From Oscillospiraceae bacterium (lineage in GTDB: Bacteria > Bacillota > Clostridia > Oscillospirales > Oscillospiraceae), in the NCBI GenBank assembly GCA_016302405.1, contig JAEDNR010000017.1, positions 1 through 25,157 on the forward strand: a stretch of DNA of 25,157 nucleotides, in the 5' to 3' direction. Below the pieces are notes generated by a model. It made no database searches, was not told where the DNA came from, and worked only from the letters and a program-made list of their open reading frames with translations. Positions 7,383 through 14,900 of the stretch are shown one piece after another (position 1 is the stretch's first letter; every line of letters starts with the position of its first letter). Made by a program: the position numbers and the translations under genes.

Positions 7383-8423
7383 TCAGGATGGCGAATTGTT
7401 GTCAGCCCGGGCCTCCCAACCCCACGCCTGTTCGTCCTGGGCATAGGTGAAGCGGTTTACGGCAGCGGTATCTTGGGTGAGCTTGCCGTTCCAGGTATTC
7501 ACAAACTCCACCGCAGCCGGGTCCTGGCCGGTATCCTGGGCGGTGACGGTGACGGCCTGGGAGGGCTCTGAGACCAGAGTATAGGAGGCGCCGCTGTAAA
7601 TTTCCGTCACTGTGACGGTAAGCCCGGCAGGTACATCCGTAAGCACCGCCTCCTGGGTTCCGGCATCCTGATGACGAATGGCAACAACATTGCTGTATAG
7701 GAGCTTTCCATCTGTGTCCCGGCTTTCCACCAGGAAAACAAAATCCGCGCTGCCGTCCATATCGGCGTACCGCTCCACGGTCTTGCGGATGATGAGCTTG
7801 CCAGTCCTTCGTTCCCACTCCGGTTTCAGCGCGGCGGATACATCATAGATCCATGCGTCCCTGCTTTCGTCCTGGGTTTCCCAGTAGAGATTCCCGGGTA
7901 CAGCGACGAGAAAGGGACGGAAGCGGTAGGTAAATACCGGGCTCTGGGCGTCCTCCAGAATCACAAGGTACATACCGGGGAGCAGTTCCCGGGCGGTTCC
8001 CAGGATACCGGAGCCATCTTCCGCAGGAGTCAGGGTCACGGCGGCATCGGGAAGAAAATCGGGGTTCTCCGACACAATGGCGGCGGCTTTGTCTGCCGTT
8101 TCTTCCCACAGGGCGGCCCAGGCATCCCTGTCCGGGGCGGTGAGGGCGGGGATATGCAGATCTTCAAAGGGGGCACGGGAGCGGTACTCCCCGGTGAAGG
8201 ACACATCCGCCACCCGGTACAGCTTTCCGCGGATCTGCGGGATGGAGCACAGATCGTCGTATTCCCCGGCTTCCCCGCTTTCGGGGGAGGATCGGGTGTA
8301 CAGCGTCAGGCTGCATGGTCGGGACAGATCGATTGCTCCGGCGGCGTAGGTTTGCCTCGGCCCCACGCCTATCACCAGCAGGATCGCTGCCGCAAGCAGC
8401 AAGCAGGTGCGTATTGCTTTCAT
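7383..8423 (-). CDS. Pilin-like surface protein lacking a sorting signal
   Basis: This 346-aa secreted protein has a signal peptide (1-27, 'YAAGA'). The first half (30-205) resembles the N-terminal domain of SpaA-type pilins: 'LYRVADVSFTG', 'ELLPGMYLVILED' and 'YRFRPFLVAVPG' match the Y-K-V-A-D ... L-P-x-G-x-Y-L-V pattern. A second domain (about 210-315) is Cna-B/DUF5979-like ('GKLIIRKTVERY' ... 'TVTVTEIYSGASY' ... 'VEFVNTW'). The protein then stops at 'DNNSPS' with no LPxTG and no membrane helix. The reading frame looks intact, so this is not an obvious truncation. It could be a minor or basal pilin incorporated through internal lysines, or held by a partner protein. GGAG lies 7 bases before the ATG. 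Confidence 0.78.
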   Translation of the reverse strand: MKAIRTCLLLAAAILLVIGVGPRQTYAAGAIDLSRPCSLTLYTRSSPESGEAGEYDDLCSIPQIRGKLYRVADVSFTGEYRSRAPFEDLHIPALTAPDRDAWAALWEETADKAAAIVSENPDFLPDAAVTLTPAEDGSGILGTARELLPGMYLVILEDAQSPVFTYRFRPFLVAVPGNLYWETQDESRDAWIYDVSAALKPEWERRTGKLIIRKTVERYADMDGSADFVFLVESRDTDGKLLYSNVVAIRHQDAGTQEAVLTDVPAGLTVTVTEIYSGASYTLVSEPSQAVTVTAQDTGQDPAAVEFVNTWNGKLTQDTAAVNRFTYAQDEQAWGWEARADNNSPS

Positions 8424-8462
8424 AGGCCATCTCCTTTTTTCATTTTGGCTGGGATTTTGCGG

Positions 8463-9332
8463 TCAGGAACGCTTCCGGCGCTTTGCCCACAGTGTCGTGG
8501 CGACCGGCACTGCGGCCAGGCTCAGTACGGAAAGAAGCAGGAGACGATTGGCAATCTCCGCCGGGACAAACCGCGCCATGGATTGGGCAGGAACCTCCTG
8601 AGCGGGATCTTCCTCGCCCTGGTATTCCGTTCGAATGCCCCGAACCAGCAGGCGGTGGGAATTGATACCATAGGGGGTGCAGGTGAATAAGGTCACGTGG
8701 TCTTCCCTGGGGATGATCTGCATAGCTTCCTTCAGCGCGGCATAGTCGCTTTTTGCCACCATGGGAAGAATCTGATCTACCCGGTAGGCAAGCACCCGGT
8801 CCAGAATGTGCAGGTAAAAGGTATCCCCCGGTTCCAGACGGTCCAGGTCGGTAAAGAGCCTGGCACTGGGCAGTCCCCGGTGGGCAGCAATGACGCAGTG
8901 GGTGCCGCTGCCGCCCACGGGAAGGCTGGTGCCGCTCATGTGTCCTGCGGCGACCTGCAGAACCCCCTGGGAAACGCCGTGGTAGATGGGGATCTGCTGA
9001 CCGATTTTGGGAATGGACAGGTATCCCATGATCCCGCTGCCCTGGGGATTCAGAAGGGAGCGGTACAGGCTGCCGGCACCGTCAGTATCCCCGTCCGCAA
9101 AGGCATCGCCGGAAAAAGTGTTCTGCCGGAGCCGGCGGTTATAGTCCAGCGCGTCTTCCCACATGGGTTCCAGATCCTCTTTGGGAAGCGCATCCAGAGC
9201 TTCCCGGAAGCCGGTGATGGCCCGGGACTGGGTGCGCTGGTTCCAGGCATCTGCCGCGGTGGGGTAGAGGAAGACGCACAGTCCTGCCAGCAGCGTCAGG
9301 ATCAGGATCAGATTGACGAAACGTCGTTTCAT
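8463..9332 (-). CDS. Class C (pilin-polymerising) sortase, second copy
   Basis: This 289-aa class C sortase is a transpeptidase that joins LPxTG pilin subunits outside the cell. It has an N-terminal membrane helix (6-25) and the core 'IMGYLSIPKIGQQIPIYHG'. Catalytic His151 lies in 'VIAAHRGLP', Cys218 in 'LFTCTPYG' and Arg227 in 'NSHRLLVRG'. A C-terminal membrane helix (about 262-281) with a KRRKR tail is characteristic of class C. The usual DP-(F/W/Y) lid motif is not evident before the core. Its ATG overlaps the stop of the first sortase gene (ATGA), so the two are translated together. It is clearly paralogous to its neighbour but differs in having the second anchor. Confidence 0.93.
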   Translation of the reverse strand: MKRRFVNLILILTLLAGLCVFLYPTAADAWNQRTQSRAITGFREALDALPKEDLEPMWEDALDYNRRLRQNTFSGDAFADGDTDGAGSLYRSLLNPQGSGIMGYLSIPKIGQQIPIYHGVSQGVLQVAAGHMSGTSLPVGGSGTHCVIAAHRGLPSARLFTDLDRLEPGDTFYLHILDRVLAYRVDQILPMVAKSDYAALKEAMQIIPREDHVTLFTCTPYGINSHRLLVRGIRTEYQGEEDPAQEVPAQSMARFVPAEIANRLLLLSVLSLAAVPVATTLWAKRRKRS

Positions 9333-10042
9333 TGGGGCTCACTTTCTGCTTTGGTTTCCGCATCTTCCGATACCCGGGTTCCCCGAACCAGCAGCCGGTG
9401 GGAGTTGATACCGTAGGGGGTGCAGGTCATCAGGGTACAGTGGTCTTCTCCCGGAATTACGGTAAGCTCCCCGGTGTCCCGGGGCTCCACGATCCGGATC
9501 TGATCCACCTGATAGCGGAGGACCCGGCTGAGAACCGTCAGCGTAAAGGTGTCGCCAAGCTCCAGCCGGTCCAGGCCGGTAAACAGGCTGGCACCGGGAA
9601 GTCCGCTGTGGGCGCAGATGACGCAGTGTGTGCCGCTGCCGCCTGTGGGCAGGGAGCTACCCTGGACGTGCCCTGCGGCGACGCTGAGCACGGCTTGGGA
9701 AGTGCCGTGGTAGATGGGAAGCTCCACGCCGATTTTTTCCACAGTCACATAGCCCATGATCCCCCGGCCGCCGATGTTCAGAAGCTCGGCATAGCCGGGA
9801 ACCTGCTCACAGTTCAGAAAGGGTTTCTCTATACGGCAGATGGCGGCGTTGTAATCCTCCGCGGCCTGGAAACAGGCGGAATCGTCTTCTTCCGTCAGTT
9901 CATACAGGGCAGTGCTGTAGTCAACGATCGCCCGGGACTGGGTGTGCCGGTTCCAGGTACCAGAAAGGGCGGGGTAGAGAAGAACTCCCATGCCAAGGAA
10001 GAAAACCAAGGTAATAACAAGGGTTGAGATATGGTTTTTCAT
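9329..10042 (-). CDS. Class C (pilin-polymerising) sortase, first copy
   Basis: This 237-aa class C-type sortase has an N-terminal membrane helix (6-26). His145 ('CVICAHSGLP'), Cys207 ('LMTCTPYG') and Arg216 ('NSHRLLVRG') form the catalytic set, spaced as in known SrtC enzymes. It ends in a short acidic tail with no C-terminal helix, unlike its neighbour. The ATG at 10042 has AAAGGA upstream, and the longer open frame to 10150 runs back through the intercistronic hairpin, so I reject it. It follows the major pilin gene, the usual place for a pilin polymerase. No DP-(F/W/Y) lid motif is visible. Which of the two sortases polymerises and which attaches tip or base subunits cannot be told. Confidence 0.92.
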   Translation of the reverse strand: MKNHISTLVITLVFFLGMGVLLYPALSGTWNRHTQSRAIVDYSTALYELTEEDDSACFQAAEDYNAAICRIEKPFLNCEQVPGYAELLNIGGRGIMGYVTVEKIGVELPIYHGTSQAVLSVAAGHVQGSSLPTGGSGTHCVICAHSGLPGASLFTGLDRLELGDTFTLTVLSRVLRYQVDQIRIVEPRDTGELTVIPGEDHCTLMTCTPYGINSHRLLVRGTRVSEDAETKAESEPQ

Positions 10043-10148
10043 GCTGATGTCCTTTTGAAAATGGGGAAGCCATGGCGGCTTGGAAAACAGGACACATACG
10101 GTCCGGCTTTCCAAACGGTCACGGACGCTCCCGGAAATGTGCCGTGCC

Positions 10149-10190
10149 ATCCCGGCCCCCGGAAATCCCTTTCCGGGGGCGGGACGGGAT
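10149..10190 (-). promoter_or_regulatory. Strong intercistronic hairpin just after the major pilin stop
   Basis: Three bases past the pilin stop codon the transcript forms CCCCCGGAAA / TTTCCGGGGG with a four-base loop, extended outside by ATCCCG / CGGGAT. No U-tract follows, so it is more likely an RNA stabiliser or partial attenuator than a full terminator. It would favour pilin over sortase expression. Confidence 0.6.
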
Positions 10191-10193
10191 ATA

Positions 10194-11882
10194 TTACATT
10201 GACAGTTTCTTCTTGGTGATCAGCAGTACCACGGCGGTGGTCATTAACAGCCCGCCGACAATGTAGAACAGAGTGGTGCCCATGCCGCCGGTCTCCGGCA
10301 GCTGTGTGCCGGACTTGTTTTCAACCTGAATCTGGATGCATCCGTCAACAATCTGTGCGCCGCTTTCCAGGGAGGAAGCGTAGCCGTCTCCGGCTTCCGT
10401 GTCGGAAACCGTCCATGTGCAGGGACCCGAAACATTTTCGGGAGCGGTCCAGTCAATGGTGATCTTAAAAGGCTTTTCCAGCAGGTTATAGCCTGCGGGA
10501 GACCGGAGCTCGGTGATTTCATAGTCTCCGGCGGAGAGCCCATCAAACCGGAGGACGCCGTCGTCTCCGACAACTGCCGTGGCTTCCACATTTTCCTGGG
10601 TTTCTTTCACCTCGGTAACGGATTCCTTGGCGTATTTTACGGTGACGCTTTCATACTTGCTCTGCTCGACACCCTCGTCCAGGGGATCCTGGGTGGTATA
10701 GGTTCCGTCCGTCAGGTGCCAGTAGGTGCCGTTTTCATCCTGGGTGTACACATCTTTCCGAACGAGGACCTTATTAAGCTTATTTCCGGTAATGGTGAAT
10801 TCCGCGCCGGTGAGCCGGTTCCCCTCCGGGTCCACCTTGATGAGCTTCAGGCCGGTAACATAGGTGCGGACTTCCTCCTCGGGAGTTTCACCTTCGGGCA
10901 CTGCGGGTTTATCCGGGTTATCCGGGTCCCCACTGACCACTTTGTTGGGGTTGTTGGAGTACTGCAGCTTCACATAGTTGGGGTTTCCGGCTGCGCCGAT
11001 GACGGCGTTTTCGTTGATGGTGGCGGAATAAGTAACGGTGATGGCATCGCCTTTCTGATCCTTATAGCTTATAAAATTCTTGAAAACGATCTCAATTTCG
11101 GTGCCGTTGGCAGTTGCTTTTGCGGTAACCGTGAAGTCAGTGTCCTTTGTAAGCGCCTGATTGCCAATCGTGATGGCCACATCCTGGTTGAAGGTCAGCC
11201 CCAGGGACATGGTGTCCTTCAAAACAAAGTAATACTTGGTGTAGCCGGTCATATCCGGGACCTTGGAAGTGACTTCATAGGAAACCACATCACCGACGGC
11301 GGCGTTGTTGGTCTCCACTCTGTCCTGCTCCTCAATGATCTTTTTATCCACCACGGGCAGCTCGGCCTTGATATTGACCTCCACATTGGGCTTGGTGGAG
11401 GTCAGCACCAGGGCGGAGACAGGGGTGGTCTCGGCGGTATCCTCTACTACATAGTAGCCCAGGGGCAGATCGGTAAACTTAACGGAGGTGTCCCCCCTCT
11501 GGCCTGTTACGGAAGCGGGAGCGATGTTTGCTACCTTGGCGGCGGCGAGAACACCGGAAGCAAAGGCAAAAAGATCATCACCGGTCAGGGCGGCGATTTT
11601 CTGGGTCACTTGGTAATCAAAGTCACCCAGCGCTTCGCTCAGCTCGAAATAGTCTGCGTAGAAGTCTTTTAGTGCTTCCGGTACGGTGTAGACATACCCC
11701 TCACCAACCAGATTCAGATCCAGAACCTTGTAGGCCAGGAAGGTTTTGCCCTCAACGCTGACACCGCCCGCTTCATGGATGGTGATGCTCCCTTTTTGTT
11801 CCGCCGCATAGGCGGTGATACCCAGGGAAAGAACCAGGGCCAGTGCCAGAAGAAGGGCAAAGGTTTTTTTGAGTTTGTGCAT
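10194..11882 (-). CDS. Major pilin, SpaA-type isopeptide-forming, LPETG-anchored
   Basis: This 562-aa shaft pilin has a signal peptide at 1-27 ('AYAAEQ'). An N-terminal domain (30-170) has 'TFLAYKVLDL' and 'DLPLGYYVVEDTA'. The linker 'VNIKAELPVVDKKI' (169-182) offers Lys172, Lys180 or Lys181 as the pilin-motif lysine that receives the next subunit's LPET. The middle domain (185-330) is a fimbrial isopeptide domain ('VGDVVSYEVTSKVPD'). A Cna-B domain (about 341-475) carries the E-box 'YEITELRSPAGY' (454-465, Glu458). The sorting signal LPETGG is at 528-533, then a membrane helix and KKK tail. AAAGGATG precedes the ATG. Gene order (tip, shaft, two sortases) fits a sortase-assembled pilus. Internal Lys-Asn isopeptide bonds are expected from the family, not shown. 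Confidence 0.95.
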   Translation of the reverse strand: MHKLKKTFALLLALALVLSLGITAYAAEQKGSITIHEAGGVSVEGKTFLAYKVLDLNLVGEGYVYTVPEALKDFYADYFELSEALGDFDYQVTQKIAALTGDDLFAFASGVLAAAKVANIAPASVTGQRGDTSVKFTDLPLGYYVVEDTAETTPVSALVLTSTKPNVEVNIKAELPVVDKKIIEEQDRVETNNAAVGDVVSYEVTSKVPDMTGYTKYYFVLKDTMSLGLTFNQDVAITIGNQALTKDTDFTVTAKATANGTEIEIVFKNFISYKDQKGDAITVTYSATINENAVIGAAGNPNYVKLQYSNNPNKVVSGDPDNPDKPAVPEGETPEEEVRTYVTGLKLIKVDPEGNRLTGAEFTITGNKLNKVLVRKDVYTQDENGTYWHLTDGTYTTQDPLDEGVEQSKYESVTVKYAKESVTEVKETQENVEATAVVGDDGVLRFDGLSAGDYEITELRSPAGYNLLEKPFKITIDWTAPENVSGPCTWTVSDTEAGDGYASSLESGAQIVDGCIQIQVENKSGTQLPETGGMGTTLFYIVGGLLMTTAVVLLITKKKLSM

Positions 11883-11949
11883 TCAGTATCATCCTTTCAT
11901 TCTCAGAAGTCCATAATATCGATTAAAGGCCTGTAAGGGCGTGGAGGCG

Positions 11950-14900
11950 TTACCTGACCCTCCTTTCCCGTCTGCGCCGCATGCATTCCGCCGCGGCAGG
12001 AAGTGCCATCAGCAGCGTGCCTACGAGGGAAAACAGGCGTGTGCCGGCCCCGCCGGTCTGGGGAAGCAGATATTCCAGCTCATTGATATAGTGGATTTTA
12101 TCTTCCTTTGTTTTGGTAATGGTGCCGGAGGCGTCCCGGGAGGAAACGGCTTCGCCCGCGTTGATGCTGACGCTGGTAATGTAATCCGTCTCATCCTCGC
12201 TGACATAGTATCTGGCTCCCAGGGGCAGGTATTTGACAATGATGTACTCCCCGTCCCTGAGCTGGAAGGAGCCGCCGTCATAGATGATCAGATCCTTTTT
12301 GACAATGTTGCCGTCCCGGTCATACCGGGTGTAGGAGTAGTCGTCTTTCAGCTTGTTCCCGGCAGCGTCGGTAAAGAAAATCCGGAAGTTAAATTCTGTA
12401 TCCTGGTCTGCTTCCTTGGTGGGGCCTATGACCTCTTTTTCCACCCGCAGAGTACCCGTATTCTGCTCCGGGGTAACGGAGGATACGGAGGGCAGGGTAA
12501 AGCGCATGTAGCAGGAGGAACCGGAGGCACCCCGCTCCGTGTAATAGAAGCTGAGGGTGTGGGAGCCGGCGTCGCTGCCCTTTTCCAGCCAGTCCCAGAG
12601 GTTTACATATTCTCCCACGGAGCTGTGTACGCCGCCAATATCGCAGACAAGCCTGCCGTCCAGGAATACCCACATGTCGTCATCGCCGAAAAAGTAGTAT
12701 TCCAGGGGACCGATATAGTCCTCGGTCAGCTCGAACTTTACCATGTACTGCATGCCGAAGTAGCAGTTGTGATCCCGGTCGTTTGTGATGTTTTCATCCA
12801 CGGTGGGAAAAGTTCCGGTGCTGGCACCGAAAAATTGACGCTGTTCCCGGATTTTGAAATTCCCAAATTTCAGGTCGTGGCCCGGGCTTCCGAAAGAGGA
12901 AACCACGTCCATGGGCCAGAAGAAGTTGGTATAGATGTCGCAGGCACCGCCGGAGGCGTAGCTGGTAATGTGGGTAAACCGGTTCAGATTAGCCGCACCT
13001 GCGTTGACCCCGGATAGGGTATAGGTGTCGCCGTCCCGCTGGAAGGTCAGGCTCATTCCTGTATACGCGGTCTTTCCGGTGGCGGTGGATTCGTTGAACA
13101 GGCTGGGAGCGTCAATACCGGAGGCATATTGGATATGCCCGTTTCCGTCCAGGCCGGCGGCAATGCCGAAGGTGCAGCCCTTGTAGGAGCCGGTATTGAA
13201 CTTGTTCAGACTGTTTCCATTCCAGGTTTCATTCCCCAGGCCGCTTCCGGCGTTGCTGTTGCCGTAGGCCAGCTTCGCACCGCTTCCTGTGTAGTTGCTG
13301 CCGCTGTTGATGCCCTGTCGGTCCGTATAGGCATAGACGGGATTGCTTCCGGCAGCGGACTGGGTATCATAGGTTCCCCCGGAGGTGCTGGCGGATTGGT
13401 AAAACCTGCCGTCGGTAATGTCGTAATCGTAAAAGGTGGCGGCGTTTGTATAGGAGCTGGTGGTGGTGTCAAACACCAGTCGGATCACGGCGTCATTTTC
13501 AATGAGAACCATGCCGTCTTCCTGGGCGCTCTGGGAACGGTTTGTAAAGTGCAGGCTCGCCGGATCGGTGTACACGGTCCAATCGGTTTCTTCCGTGCTC
13601 TCCGGGCTGCTTCCGGAATTCAGCACCCAAACCTCGGAAAGAGTATAGTTGCCGTTTTCGTACAGACGGTTAAAATAGGTCAGATTCGGCGCGTGGATGT
13701 ATTCATAGTCACACGCCTGGTATACCGGCGTGACGGTGCCCTTATTGGTTGCTACCTGGAAGACGGAACCGGATATGTTTTCCAGAAAAAGCTGCCGGAT
13801 TCTGGGTGCTGAACCGTTTGTGGGAAGAATGCCGCCCTGACAGGTACCGCCGTTGTCCGTATCAATGATTGGCAGTCCCACACTTCCCGAGGTGTTTACG
13901 GTATCAATGTACGCGTAATACTGGACGGTGAAATGAGGGTTTGCGGTGACGGCAGCCAGGGCAACGATACCGTCTGTGCCAACCGCGGCAGTGAGCGTAG
14001 GTGCCTGGGAGTCCTGGGCCAGCATCACCGCGTCTTCCCCGGCGGTGACATCGGTATCCTGGACCTGCAGGACGGTAAACGCCACGCCCAGATCCGCTTC
14101 CTGCGCGGGGTTCTCGTCCTGTACCTGTTCCAGACCGGCATCCAAAAGCGCGGTTTTCGGGCTGATCTGGGCGGTCACCGTCCAGTTTGCCGTGTCCACG
14201 GCCTGCTCCCCGGTGAAGAACCGGATGCGCAGGGCCTCCAGGGTAAATGGGTCCTCCGTCAGGTTCTCACGGACATAGTCTTCCAGCAGGAGGTAGTCCG
14301 CACTGGCTTCTTCCAGGGGTGTGACGGTCATGGACAGTTCCATGGGTTCCTCTCCGGAGGGCTCCGGTGAAGCGTTTTCCCCCGTTTCTTCTGTACCTTC
14401 GTTATCCCGGGACAGGGAAAATAACGCACCCTCATCCGCTGAGCCGCTGCTTTCCTCCGGGGACGCATCCGGCAGCGCTGGCTCCGCCTCTTCCGGGGAG
14501 GCCGGGGCAGACAGATGGACCCGCAGAATCAGGGTATCGGTTTCGTATTCCAGATCGTATTCTCCCGTGACCGGTTCCGTTATTTCCGGCGTATCCTCCT
14601 GCTCCGGCAAGGGACAAAAGCCTTTGATGGAAGGATCTTTTGCCGGAAGCCGGGTTTCCGCTGCCGAATCGTCCAGATCCCCCTGGATCAGGGTGAGGAT
14701 ACCGTCCTCCGCTTTTGTGACAATGCCCACCCGGTCGGCATTGCCGTCCCCATCTTCGTCCAGAAAAATTAGATCCCCGGCTTCGGGAGATTCCAGGGCT
14801 TCCTCCGCGGGGACGTACAGCCCTCGTTCCCGGAGTAAAGCCGTCCAGGCAAAGCTTTCGGAAGCATAGGGGAGTATATTCTCTCCGATTCCGGCGTAGT

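Noticed and set aside
9329..10150. Longer start for the first sortase (273 codons)
   Set aside because: The extra 36 residues translate the intercistronic hairpin and lack a ribosome site; ATG 10042 has one and begins the membrane helix.
11941..13017. Long plus-strand open frame opposite the end of the adhesin gene
   Set aside because: It is low-complexity Gly/Val-rich translation antisense to a well-supported LPxTG protein, with no ribosome site.
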